Made by a program: the position numbers and the translations under genes. Below are positions 18,118 through 26,544 of a stretch of 64,000 nucleotides of DNA, one piece after another. Source of the stretch: Planctomycetaceae bacterium (lineage in GTDB: Bacteria; Planctomycetota; Planctomycetia; Pirellulales; Pirellulaceae); contig JACKHN010000026.1 in NCBI GenBank assembly GCA_020638975.1, forward strand, positions 29,861-93,860, given 5' to 3'. Each line of letters begins with the position of its first letter. Positions within the stretch are counted from its first letter, which is position 1. A model generated the notes under the pieces. It searched no databases, was not told the origin of the DNA, and saw only the letters and a list, made by a program, of their open reading frames with translations.

Positions 18118-18888
18118 TTATCCAGCATTCGTTTCAATCCGCCCCAACAGTCTTAGGATGCCATCGAGGATCGTAAGCGGATGAGGCGGACAGCCGGGGA
18201 TGTAGAGGTCTACGGACAGAATTGAGTCGACGCCGTTGTTCTGCTCGTCATGATCGACAAACGGCCCGCCGCTAATGGCGCATGCCCCGACAGCGATTAC
18301 AAACTTCGGCGAGGGTGTCGCGGCGTACGTCTTTTCCAACGCCAACTTCATGTTCTGCGTCACGGGGCCTGTCACAATCAGGCCATCCGCGTGACGCGGC
18401 GACGCGACGATCTTGACTCCGAAGCGACCGAGATCAAAGACAAGTGTTCCCAGCACGTTGATATCTGCTTCACAGGCGTTACAGCCTCCCGCGCTGACTT
18501 GCCGCAGTTGCAGCGAGCGTCCAAAGATCTTGCGACTCTTCTCGTCGATCGAGTGAGCCAATTCAAATGCCCTACCGTCCGTGACCAGCCCTTCACGAGT
18601 GCGGGTGGCGAGCCGGAAGTCTTGGGTGTACTCGATCGCTCCTTCAGGACAAGCATCCATACAATCGGTGCAGAAGAGGCAACGACCGAGGTCGATCTTC
18701 ATGTCGCCATCCATCGTAATTGCGTCCGTCGGACAAGCATCGACGCACTTCGCACAGCCCTCCGGACACTTCTTCGAATCGATCACGGGCAAGCCGCGAT
18801 ACCGCTCGGGCAGCTTTGGCATCTCCCCGTCCGGAAACGGGATTGTCCGATAACCTTGTTTGATGCGTTCGTTGATGATGTTGAGCAT
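18118..18888 (-). CDS. hyfI: Ferredoxin-HyfI/NuoB-like fused small subunit
   Basis: A 256-residue iron-sulfur protein. Residues about 35-80 contain two [4Fe-4S] ferredoxin motifs, CPEGCAKCVDACP and CLFCTDCMDACP. The C-terminal half is a NuoB/HyfI-type small subunit, with GGCNACE, VGACAISGG and IPGCPPHP giving the four cysteines of the proximal [4Fe-4S] cluster. In E. coli Hyf these are two proteins (HyfH and HyfI). The role is electron transfer between a soluble donor or acceptor and the large subunit at the cytoplasmic side of the membrane arm. I take ATG 18888; an in-frame start at 18960 would place the first 24 codons inside a strong hairpin (18908-18972) and adds a non-conserved segment. 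It lies between the large subunit and dabA in a continuous string. Confidence 0.87.
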   Translation of the reverse strand: MLNIINERIKQGYRTIPFPDGEMPKLPERYRGLPVIDSKKCPEGCAKCVDACPTDAITMDGDMKIDLGRCLFCTDCMDACPEGAIEYTQDFRLATRTREGLVTDGRAFELAHSIDEKSRKIFGRSLQLRQVSAGGCNACEADINVLGTLVFDLGRFGVKIVASPRHADGLIVTGPVTQNMKLALEKTYAATPSPKFVIAVGACAISGGPFVDHDEQNNGVDSILSVDLYIPGCPPHPLTILDGILRLLGRIETNAG

Positions 18889-18907
18889 GATTCTTGGTGT
18901 TTCCGAT

Positions 18908-18972
18908 GTAACCCGAAGTGTGAGCGAGGATCTGTCCGATGCGTGCGTCGCCTCGCTCACGCGTCGGGTTAC
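18908..18972. repeat. 22-bp inverted repeat between the large- and small-subunit genes
   Basis: Arms at 18908-18929 and 18951-18972 pair at 20 of 22 positions (outer bases GTAACCCGA, inner GTGAGCGAGG) around a 21-base loop. In the direction of transcription the hairpin begins 2 bases after the large-subunit stop codon and ends 19 bases before the small-subunit ATG. There is no T run, so it looks like a dispersed palindromic repeat or RNA-stability element rather than a simple terminator. Confidence 0.7.
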
Positions 18973-18974
18973 GA

Positions 18975-20516
18975 TTACAAATCGTGTCCGCAGTAACTCA
19001 GGTTGAAACTCTTGTTACACAACGGAAAGTCCGAAATCTGTTGATTTCTTAACGACATCGCCAAAGCAATCCAGTTATGAAAACTTGGGTCGACGACTTT
19101 ATAGTGAGCGAATGCGCCATCGTGATCGGTAATGGCCACATGGCAGATTTCCCCACGCCAGCCCTCCACGATCGAGACGACGATCGAGTCACCCTTCATG
19201 GGGCCGATGTCGCGCCGCGAATCCCCGCGCGGAAGCTGCTGAAGCGACTCAAGCAAGTACTCGCAGGATCGTTGGACCTCAAGATGCCGAACGTAAGCTC
19301 GGGCAAATGCGTCGCCGGTATGCCAAGTCGAGATCGGAAGCTGAGCGAAGCGATAGTATCCCGATGGGAAGTCTCGCCGCGCATCGCGGTCGCTTCCCGA
19401 GGCTCGCCCCGCCATTCCGATGACTCCCAACTGCCGCACCATGTCGAGTGGAACGATGCCGGTGTTCTCGAACCGAGCCATGACTGACGCCGACGACCAC
19501 AACAGATTTGCAGCTCCGGTGACGTCGCGATATGCCCCGGTGATCCGCTTCTGGAGTTCGGCGGCCATCGCGTCATCAATATCGAAGGCCGTGCCTCCAG
19601 GTCGCACGAGTCCGCGTCCGAATCGGCTACCGCAGATCAAGGCCGTGGCGTTCAGGTAATCGCCACGAATGCGACCGCAAAACGAGAGCGTAGGAAGATA
19701 GCCGACGTCGCCAGCCAAGGCACCAATGTCGCCGGTGTGATTCGCCAGTCTTTCCAACTCCAATGCGATCACTCGAATGGCCTGAGACCGCAAAGGTGCT
19801 GCCGCGCCCGCGAGCGCCTCGACGGCTTGGCAATAGGCGGTAGCATGCCCGATCGATGTATCGCCGGAGAGTGTCTCCATGTAGTGCAGCGTCCGCTTGT
19901 CCGGGCCGCCGACCAATCGTCGCTCGATGCCGCGATGCTGAAAACCGAGTTCTATTTCGAGCGTGAACACGACTTCGCCATGACACTGAAACCGAAAGTG
20001 ACCGGGTTCAATGACGCCCGCATGCACGGGACCAACGGCAACTTCGTGAATCTGGTTCCCTTGAACTTTGAAGTAATCGGTTCCCAGTGGTTGCACGGAA
20101 GGCAAGATCTGATCGCCGACCGACCGATTCCACGCGTCGTGACCTTCCCGGTAGGAGCGATGAAATCGGATGGGCTTTAACCAAGGATGATCCTCGGGGA
20201 CAACGCCCCACTGTTCCGCGAGTTCCCGCTCGAACCAATGGGCTTTCGCAACCTGCCTGGTCAGTGAAGGGTAGCGGTCACCAACATCCATCGCGAACAA
20301 ATCGATCGCACCTGTGGAAGCGTTACTTGTGGCAGCGATCACCCGCAGTGATTGCGAGCCTCCCGGCATACCGAACAGTGCCGATAATTCAACGCTAGGC
20401 GACGCGGTGAGCGTGCTCAGCGTCTCGGCAAAGACCTCGTAAGGCACGACCGGAACCTCGGCCACTGCGACGGGCTGACCATTTGCGGTTCTTAGGCTGT
20501 CAATCGTCGTGGTCAT
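18975..20516 (-). CDS. hyfG: NuoCD/HyfG-like large subunit without Ni-Fe ligands (Ehr type)
   Basis: A 513-residue fusion. The N-terminal 160 residues are a NuoC/HycE-N-like domain (ERELAEQWGVVPEDHPWLKPIRFH). The rest is a NuoD/hydrogenase large-subunit-like domain (GFQHRGIERRL, then ALELERLANHTGDIGALAGDVG). Where hydrogenases carry the first CxxC of the Ni-Fe site, this protein reads ETLSGDTSIGH, with Ser217 and Thr220 in place of Cys. The C-terminal CxxC is replaced by FPLCNKSFNLSYCGHDL. It therefore cannot hold a Ni-Fe centre and matches the description of Ehr complexes and complex I. Its ATG overlaps the EIIA gene end by 4 bp (translational coupling). It probably forms the hydrophilic core with the ferredoxin-HyfI protein. 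The electron acceptor, quinone or otherwise, is unknown. Confidence 0.87.
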   Translation of the reverse strand: MTTTIDSLRTANGQPVAVAEVPVVPYEVFAETLSTLTASPSVELSALFGMPGGSQSLRVIAATSNASTGAIDLFAMDVGDRYPSLTRQVAKAHWFERELAEQWGVVPEDHPWLKPIRFHRSYREGHDAWNRSVGDQILPSVQPLGTDYFKVQGNQIHEVAVGPVHAGVIEPGHFRFQCHGEVVFTLEIELGFQHRGIERRLVGGPDKRTLHYMETLSGDTSIGHATAYCQAVEALAGAAAPLRSQAIRVIALELERLANHTGDIGALAGDVGYLPTLSFCGRIRGDYLNATALICGSRFGRGLVRPGGTAFDIDDAMAAELQKRITGAYRDVTGAANLLWSSASVMARFENTGIVPLDMVRQLGVIGMAGRASGSDRDARRDFPSGYYRFAQLPISTWHTGDAFARAYVRHLEVQRSCEYLLESLQQLPRGDSRRDIGPMKGDSIVVSIVEGWRGEICHVAITDHDGAFAHYKVVDPSFHNWIALAMSLRNQQISDFPLCNKSFNLSYCGHDL

Positions 20517-21214
20517 TGCGGCGTCGCCTCCTGATGCTGCTCGACGAATGCTTGTTCGGCAGCGCGAACTGCGGAGACGAGACGAGTTCTATCCGGACGG
20601 GTGGCTAACAACGCGCGAAAGTCCGGTGAGTTCAATACGCTGGCCAACCTTGCTAACAGTTGCAAGTGTTCATGGACGGTGGGACAAATCATTAAAAAGA
20701 GCGTGTCGACCAGCTTGCCATCTCCCGCTTGGTAATCAAGTGGATTCGAGAGGTAACACACGCGAACAACCGAAACATTGCCTGGCAGCACAACCGGATA
20801 GCGTGGGTGAGGAATCGCGATCCCGTCGCCGATCGCCGTACCTCCCGCCTTCTCGCGGGCCATTAGCAAGTCCAATAATGTTTCTCGGTCAAACTCAGGT
20901 GGCATCGGCAAATCGTTGATCGCCGCGCGAAAGACCTCAAATCGGTCAGCACCTTCGACACGCACGGCAATGCCGCCGCGCGAGATGCTCTCCGACAAGC
21001 TGACCTCGGACACATGGTCGCCGTTGATCTCCTGAAAGATCTCCGGCGAGAACGAGCGTTGTTGGATGGCAGCCCATTCAAGCAGGTCGGCACGCGGGAA
21101 CCGGTACTGCGAATTTACTTCAACCGCTGGTAGGTTCTCGTAACGAACCCAACGAGCGACCGTGTTCTCGGATACGGAAAACAAGCGAGCGACTTGAGCT
21201 AATGTAAGTTGCAT
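20513..21214 (-). CDS. HTH - PTS EIIA-type regulatory fusion
   Basis: A 233-residue protein. Residues 1-60 form an excisionase/MerR-like DNA-binding domain (MQLTLAQVARLFSVSENTVARWVRYENLPAV, then YRFPRADLLEWA). Residues about 85-230 form an EIIA domain of the fructose/nitrogen type, with the phosphorylatable histidine in GIAIPHPR (His136). EIIA-Ntr proteins relay phosphate from the PTS and regulate potassium transport and nitrogen or carbon functions by protein contact. Here it is joined to a DNA-binding head and heads the leftward Dab-Ehr string, overlapping the large-subunit gene by 4 bp. It likely senses metabolic state and regulates the locus by DNA or protein contact. No other PTS gene is in the window. 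Confidence 0.85.
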   Translation of the reverse strand: MQLTLAQVARLFSVSENTVARWVRYENLPAVEVNSQYRFPRADLLEWAAIQQRSFSPEIFQEINGDHVSEVSLSESISRGGIAVRVEGADRFEVFRAAINDLPMPPEFDRETLLDLLMAREKAGGTAIGDGIAIPHPRYPVVLPGNVSVVRVCYLSNPLDYQAGDGKLVDTLFLMICPTVHEHLQLLARLASVLNSPDFRALLATRPDRTRLVSAVRAAEQAFVEQHQEATPQ

Positions 21215-21325
21215 GATTGATTTTCTCGCGTCTCACCGTCGAGTAAAACGAACGCCGATCGAAACCCACTGCTGCGACACGCATATCATTATCGAACATG
21301 TGGAGCGACTGGAAGTGGGTTTTGC

Positions 21326-21379
21326 ATTACAAATACGTAACATACGGCAAGGCATCAGCGCTGGATTACAAATCCGTAA
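21326..21379. promoter_or_regulatory. Two TTAC-N6-GTAA dyads in the divergent control region
   Basis: ATTACAAATACGTAA at 21326-21340 and ATTACAAATCCGTAA at 21365-21379 differ at one base. Each contains inverted half-sites TTAC and GTAA six bases apart. They are repeated directly 39 bp apart, between the EIIA start (21214) and the response regulator start (21448). They are candidate binding sites for the response regulator or the HTH-EIIA protein. Confidence 0.5.
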
Positions 21380-21447
21380 GGAACCTGAATCTCGCTCTCC
21401 ACGGTGTCTCACAATTACGACATAATCAGCATCGTGCAGGTGCAGCC

Positions 21448-22119
21448 ATGAAACTTTTATTGGTCGAAGATGACCCACTCCTTGGAAAGTCGCTACAGAA
21501 AGGACTGTCCGAGGCGGGACACGACTGTCAATGGACGACCTCGGGCAAAGAGGCAGTTCAGCGGGCAACGACGGAGTCGTTCAACGTGATTGTCCTCGAC
21601 TTAATGCTTCCGGACGTGGGCGGCTTGAGCGTCTTGCAGGACTTGCGACAGGCGGGAATCCATACACCGGTCCTCATTCTGACCGCGCTCGGGTCGGTTG
21701 CGGAACGTGTCAGCGGATTGCGAGCGGGCGCGGACGACTATCTGGTGAAGCCGTTCGCCTTTGCGGAACTCGCAGCACGCTTGGAGGCCTTGGGGCGGCG
21801 CGGCGTCGGTATTGCGAAAAGCGAATTGCACGACTCGTCGTTAGTGATCGATCTGCGGACGCGCCGCGCGACTCGCGACGGACGGGATATCGACCTGACA
21901 CCAACTGAATTTCGACTATTAGAGTTCTTGATGCGGCACGCCAATCAAACGGTCACTCGTCGCATGCTATGCGAGCACCTCTGGGATGCTGATTGGGAAG
22001 GCGTGACGAACGTAATCGAAGTTCACATCAACCGCCTGCGTGCAAAAGTTGATCGCAACTTCGCGAGTCCCCTGATCCACACGGTGCGAGGACTAGGATA
22101 TGCCTACCGAAGCGAATAG
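21448..22119 (+). CDS. OmpR-family response regulator
   Basis: A 223-residue transcription factor. The receiver domain (1-115) has the acidic pair in VEDD, phosphoacceptor Asp51 in VLDLMLP, the switch Thr in LILTALG and the Lys in VKPF. The C-terminal winged-helix domain (about 125-220) includes DLTPTEFRLLEFLMRH and ends VRGLGYAYR. ATG 21448 is used because the receiver starts there; an in-frame ATG at 21298 would run through the dyad repeats. It overlaps the kinase gene by 20 bp, so the two are made together. Its position at the divergent promoter suggests that it controls both the Hyf-like and the Dab halves of the locus. Confidence 0.93.
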   Translation: MKLLLVEDDPLLGKSLQKGLSEAGHDCQWTTSGKEAVQRATTESFNVIVLDLMLPDVGGLSVLQDLRQAGIHTPVLILTALGSVAERVSGLRAGADDYLVKPFAFAELAARLEALGRRGVGIAKSELHDSSLVIDLRTRRATRDGRDIDLTPTEFRLLEFLMRHANQTVTRRMLCEHLWDADWEGVTNVIEVHINRLRAKVDRNFASPLIHTVRGLGYAYRSE

Positions 22120-23557
22120 GCGTAATTTCTTTCGCACACTACGTTTCCGGCTGATGGCGTGGAACGCTCTCGTTGTCATCGTCACCGGCGTCGTGATGCT
22201 GGTCGGACTCCGTGAAGGCGTACGAATTACGTTGTTGCACGAGTTGGACCAGCTACTGGCTGAAGACGCGAATGAGGTGGAGCTTGCCTTACGTCGATAT
22301 TCAAGTACCGATAGCAAGGCCTTGCGCGAGCAACTGGATCGAAAAGCCCTAGGCCACGCCCAACATCAATGGTTTGTGCAGCTGTCCGATGCGCAGGCGG
22401 GCGTCCTTTACCAGTCGCTTCATGCACCACCGGATGACGAACTGAAGAAACGCCAAGTGTCGTCCGCTACGACGGTTGGTAACTGGCGGTTTGTAGATCG
22501 CGTTGTCGCGACTCCGAGTATGATCCGGGTCCGGGTCGGTTCTTCGCTGGAGATGCTCCACGCGGATGTTGCCCGACTTGACAAGTTGGCCGTTCTAGCG
22601 ACCGGCATTGTCCTGCTCACGGCACCAATCTGCGGATATTGGCTGGCAGGTCGTGCTACTCGCCCGCTGAATCAAATGATCGTGACCATGTCTCAGTTGC
22701 GTCCCTCTAGGCTGGACGAGCGACTTGCAATCCGCGAGACCGGTGACGAGTTGGATCGATTGTCTCTGACGTTCAATCGGCTCTTGGATCGCATCGGATC
22801 CTATTTGCAAGAACGCCGCGACTCGCTGGCGAATGCGGCCCATGAGTTGCGAACGCCCTTGGCCGCGATTCGCAGCAGCATCGAAGTCGCATTGGCGAGC
22901 GGTCGCACGGTCGATGAGTATGAAGGGCTGTTGGAGGAGATCATCGAAGAAGCGGGTTCTTTGGAGTTGCTTGTCAATCAGCTCTTGCTGCTGTCGGAAA
23001 CCGAGGCTGAACAATTGCGCGTCCATAAGGACTACGTGCGTCTCGACGAGTTGATCGACAAGGCGATGGACATGTTTGGCGGCGTGGCCGAGTACCGAGA
23101 GATTCAGTTGAACTGTCCCGCGCTGCCTCGCGTTGCCGTAAATGGAAACTGCCAACATCTCCGGCAAGTCGTTTACAACTTGATCGACAATGCCCTGAAG
23201 TTTACGCCCGCGGGCGGCCAGGTGCGCGTGCGTTTGACTTTTGAAGGCGAGCCACCAACAACCGTGCGATTTGCAGTTGAAGACACGGGGCTAGGAATCC
23301 CAGCAGAGGAATTGCCTCGTGTTTTCGATCGCTTCTTCAAAGGCACCAACAGGCGATCAGGAAGCGCCGAGGTTCGCGGGACAGGTTTAGGCCTGAGCAT
23401 TTGCCAAGCGGTTGTGCGCGCCCATGAGGGTACGATCGAGGCGGATAGCGAACCTGGGAGACGAACATGCTTCACGGTGCGATTGCCCATAGTGCCGCTG
23501 CGATCAGACGATTCTCATGATGATCGTCGCAACCTCACGATGCAGAGAACGTCGTAG
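22100..23557 (+). CDS. Two-component sensor histidine kinase
   Basis: A 485-residue membrane kinase. A first transmembrane helix lies at about 18-36 and a second at about 170-190, enclosing a periplasmic sensor region of roughly 130 residues without a recognised fold. A HAMP linker (RATRPLNQMI) leads to the dimerisation and phosphoacceptor helix NAAHELRTPLAAIR with His248. The ATPase domain has the N box NLIDNALKFTPAGG, G1 DTGLGIP and G2 GTGLGLSICQAV. It is cotranscribed with the response regulator. The signal is unknown; CO2, bicarbonate, pH or redox would suit the operon. The gene is followed 53 bp later by hyfB. Confidence 0.92.
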   Translation: MPTEANRRNFFRTLRFRLMAWNALVVIVTGVVMLVGLREGVRITLLHELDQLLAEDANEVELALRRYSSTDSKALREQLDRKALGHAQHQWFVQLSDAQAGVLYQSLHAPPDDELKKRQVSSATTVGNWRFVDRVVATPSMIRVRVGSSLEMLHADVARLDKLAVLATGIVLLTAPICGYWLAGRATRPLNQMIVTMSQLRPSRLDERLAIRETGDELDRLSLTFNRLLDRIGSYLQERRDSLANAAHELRTPLAAIRSSIEVALASGRTVDEYEGLLEEIIEEAGSLELLVNQLLLLSETEAEQLRVHKDYVRLDELIDKAMDMFGGVAEYREIQLNCPALPRVAVNGNCQHLRQVVYNLIDNALKFTPAGGQVRVRLTFEGEPPTTVRFAVEDTGLGIPAEELPRVFDRFFKGTNRRSGSAEVRGTGLGLSICQAVVRAHEGTIEADSEPGRRTCFTVRLPIVPLRSDDSHDDRRNLTMQRTS

Positions 23558-23610
23558 CAAGTTAAAGGACTACGCTGCATGACACATCCAGCAACAGGAG
23601 TATCCCACGC

Positions 23611-25578
23611 GTGACGAGTCACGAGTTAATATTGGCGAGCGCCTTATTGGCAGTTCTCAGCGGCGTGCCCGCAGCACTGCTAAGCAAACGATCGAACATG
23701 AGCCAGGCTCTGGCTACCTTAATCCTCCTGTGTGCCAATGGGATCGGATTGCTGGCCGTCTACCGATGGTGGGTCGACGGAGCGATTGCTCCGTTGTCGT
23801 TTCCTGCTCCGATCCCAGGTGTAAGTGTAAGCGTTGCGATCGATGCGATTTCGGTGTGCTTCCTGTTGCCGATTCTCGTCGTGACTTCGATGGCCACGAT
23901 CTACGGGTTGCAGTATTGGAAACAGTCAGAGCATGAAGACAACGGTCGCGGCGTTTCTCTGTTTCTAGGTGCGATGACCGGAGCCATGACGTTGATCGTC
24001 GTCGCGCACGACGGTCTCATGTTTTTAGCAGCTTGGGAGACGATGGCCATTTCCGGATTGTTTCTCGTCGCGACTGAAGATCACATCTCAGAAACACGGA
24101 AGGCGGCATGGTTGTATATCGCGGCCAGCCATTTCGCGACTCTCTGCGCATTTGGAGTCTTTGCGCTGTTGTACGCAATCAACGGCTCGTGGGACTTCGA
24201 CACGCTGAAAACAACAGGAACGCCGATGGCATTCGCCATGGCGGCGTTAGCGTTCTTCGGCTTTGGCACAAAGGCGGGCATCATGCCAATGCACATCTGG
24301 CTGCCATCTGCACATGCTCAAGCGCCAAGCCATGTCTCTGCGGTAATGTCGGGCGTGCTGCTCAAGATGGGAGTCTATGGCATCGTGCGCGTGAGCACGT
24401 TTTATGCGGAGATTCCGCTGAGTTGGGCATTATTCGTACTGGTGATGGGAACGAGCACGGCGATCTTAGGAATTGCGTTTGCAATCGGACAGCAGGACAT
24501 CAAACGCGCGTTGGCCTACAGCAGCATCGAGAACATTGGCATTATCACGATTGGGCTCGGCCTAGCACTTCTTGGGCGGGCCACCGGTCAGCCACAGTGG
24601 GCGTTCCTTGGAGTCTGCGGCATGATCCTGCATGTTTGGAATCATGCCTTGTTCAAATCCCTATTGTTCTTCGGCGCGGGCTCGGTGATTCATGGCGTCG
24701 GCACACGCGATATGGAATCCATGGGCGGGTTGTCGAAGCACATGCCAAAAACAGCCACTTGCTTCTTAGTCGGCGCGGTGGCGATTTGCGGTCTTCCTCC
24801 ACTGAACGGATTCGTATCCGAGATCCTGATCTATCTTGGCCTCTTTCGCATCGCTACAAGTCCCGAAACGCTTGCCAGCGCTGCCGTATTTGCGGCACCC
24901 GGCTTGGCGCTCGTGGGGGCGTTGGCCTGCGCCTGTTTCGTGAAGATCTATGGACTGGTATTTCTCGGTGCGCCGCGCAGCGAGCATGCCGCTCAGACGC
25001 ACGAAGCCGGTTCCGCGATGTGTGTTCCGATGATGATTCTTGCGGGCTGCTGTGCCTTAATCGGAGTCGTACCGCTTGTTGCGGCTCCGCTGCTGGATCG
25101 CGTCGCTGCTGGATGGAATGGCGACGCAGCCGTGGCGTTCAAGTTGATCGAGGAAGCGCCGCTACAAATGCTCAGTGTGATCGCCGCCCTTATTGCCGTG
25201 CTGCTATTGGCGGGAGCAGGCTTTTTGTTGATGCGTGGCATCCGCCGCGCACCTTCTGGATTGACATGGGACTGTGGTTACGCTGCGCCGAGTTCGCGTA
25301 TGCAATACAGTTCCTCTTCGTTCGCAGAAATGCTGGTCAAGCTTTTTGGGTGGGCGCTGCAACCTAACGTCGAGCGTCCAAAGATCACCGAGTTGTTTCC
25401 GCAGAATGTCGAGTTTGACAGCCACGTCAACGACACCGTGCTGCACAAACTCGTCTTGCCGACAACTCGTGCCGTCACGTGGTGCTTTTCGTGGGGACGC
25501 TATTTGCAAAGTGGAAGTCTGCAGGCGTATTTGATGTACATCCTGGTCGTCGTCGTGTTCTTGTTGTTGTGGAGATAG
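23611..25578 (+). CDS. hyfB: HyfB/HycC-like membrane subunit
   Basis: A 655-residue NuoL/M-type antiporter-like subunit of hydrogenase-4 and formate-hydrogenlyase-type complexes. The conserved channel residues are present: GWETMAIS-like AAWETMAISGLFL (helix 5 Glu), FGTKAGIMPMHIWLPSAHAQAPSHV (helix 7 Lys read in two parts), QQDIKRALAYSSIENIG and HALFKSLLFFGAG. The C-terminal extension (SGLTWDCGYAAP, then QYSSSSFAEML) is characteristic of HyfB/HycC and ends in a final hydrophobic helix. The start is GTG 23611 with AGGAG 10 bases upstream; the first residues already form a helix. It is the first structural gene after the two-component system and probably pumps ions in the Ehr-like complex. Confidence 0.9.
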   Translation: MTSHELILASALLAVLSGVPAALLSKRSNMSQALATLILLCANGIGLLAVYRWWVDGAIAPLSFPAPIPGVSVSVAIDAISVCFLLPILVVTSMATIYGLQYWKQSEHEDNGRGVSLFLGAMTGAMTLIVVAHDGLMFLAAWETMAISGLFLVATEDHISETRKAAWLYIAASHFATLCAFGVFALLYAINGSWDFDTLKTTGTPMAFAMAALAFFGFGTKAGIMPMHIWLPSAHAQAPSHVSAVMSGVLLKMGVYGIVRVSTFYAEIPLSWALFVLVMGTSTAILGIAFAIGQQDIKRALAYSSIENIGIITIGLGLALLGRATGQPQWAFLGVCGMILHVWNHALFKSLLFFGAGSVIHGVGTRDMESMGGLSKHMPKTATCFLVGAVAICGLPPLNGFVSEILIYLGLFRIATSPETLASAAVFAAPGLALVGALACACFVKIYGLVFLGAPRSEHAAQTHEAGSAMCVPMMILAGCCALIGVVPLVAAPLLDRVAAGWNGDAAVAFKLIEEAPLQMLSVIAALIAVLLLAGAGFLLMRGIRRAPSGLTWDCGYAAPSSRMQYSSSSFAEMLVKLFGWALQPNVERPKITELFPQNVEFDSHVNDTVLHKLVLPTTRAVTWCFSWGRYLQSGSLQAYLMYILVVVVFLLLWR

Positions 25579-25614
25579 TGCAGGTACCGAACTAGGTCTT
25601 GGAATAATCGTGTC

Positions 25615-26544
25615 ATGTTTGAGAATTTATCTATCTATACCCTCGTTCACATCGTCGTGGCGTTGGTGTTCCCGCCATTCCTGCTGGGTGTTATTAATCG
25701 CGTCAAAGCAATTGTAGGAGGTCGGCGCGGGCAGCCGTTGCTGCAAACGTACTTCGATCTTCGTAAATTGTTTAGCAAGGACAGTGTGTTTAGCGAGACG
25801 ACGACGTGGGTGTTTCGCTTTGGCCCGGTGGTGTCGCTGACAACCGCATTCGTCGCCGTGATGATTGTGCCTTTGGGGGAAGCCAACGCGCCGTTGGCGT
25901 TCACCGGCGACTTGATTCTCCTGGCCTACGTCCTCGGGCTCGGGCGATTTTTTACGATGGCCGCCGCCCTCGATACAGGTTCGGCGTTTGAAGGGATGGG
26001 TTCGGCTCGCGAAGCAACGTATGCGTGTCTTGCCGAACCGGTCATGTTTCTAGGTTTACTGGTGTTAGCTCGCGTGACCGGCACGCTGTCGATGAGCGGC
26101 CTATTGGGAACAGGACTTTTGGAGGGCTGGGGTGGTGCTGCGGCGTCGTTGATCCTGATCATGGTCAGTTGGTTCATTGTGTTGCTCGTCGAAAACAGCC
26201 GCGTGCCCTTTGACGACCCGAACACCCACTTAGAGCTAACGATGATCCACGAAGTGATGGTCCTGGATCACAGCGGTCCTGCATTCGGACTCATCTTGTA
26301 TGGCGCGGCGATCAAGTTGTTCGTCTTTGCGGCGTTGATCGTCCGCCTGGCTCTGCCGATCCACACCGGTTACGCCGCATTGGATTGGAGTATCTTTTTG
26401 GCAGGAACTGTCGTCGTGGCGATGTTAATCGGTTTGGTCGAGTCCATCATGGCTCGACTTCGCTTACCGTCTATTCCGAACCTACTTGTCGGCGCTGGTG
26501 TATTGTCGCTCTTCAGCATGATCCTGGTATTGGTGAAATTATGA
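25615..26544 (+). CDS. hyfC: HyfC/HycD-like (NuoH-like) membrane subunit
   Basis: A 309-residue membrane protein of the NuoH/HyfC family, which anchors the hydrophilic arm and forms the quinone-side cavity in complex I relatives. Family marks are GRRGQPLLQTYFDLRKLFSKDSV near residue 40, the loop GSAREATYACLAEP, and ENSRVPFDDPNTHLELTMIHE near residue 195, which is the conserved acidic loop that contacts NuoD/HyfG. It follows hyfB after 36 bp and overlaps hyfE by 4 bp (ATGA), indicating translational coupling. It is the only NuoH-like gene in the locus, so all antiporter-like subunits here would have to share it. Confidence 0.92.
   Translation: MFENLSIYTLVHIVVALVFPPFLLGVINRVKAIVGGRRGQPLLQTYFDLRKLFSKDSVFSETTTWVFRFGPVVSLTTAFVAVMIVPLGEANAPLAFTGDLILLAYVLGLGRFFTMAAALDTGSAFEGMGSAREATYACLAEPVMFLGLLVLARVTGTLSMSGLLGTGLLEGWGGAAASLILIMVSWFIVLLVENSRVPFDDPNTHLELTMIHEVMVLDHSGPAFGLILYGAAIKLFVFAALIVRLALPIHTGYAALDWSIFLAGTVVVAMLIGLVESIMARLRLPSIPNLLVGAGVLSLFSMILVLVKL

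Noticed and set aside
26385..26540. Longer N-terminus for HyfE
   Set aside because: It would lie entirely inside hyfC and has no membrane character; the overlapping ATGA at 26541 is the better start.
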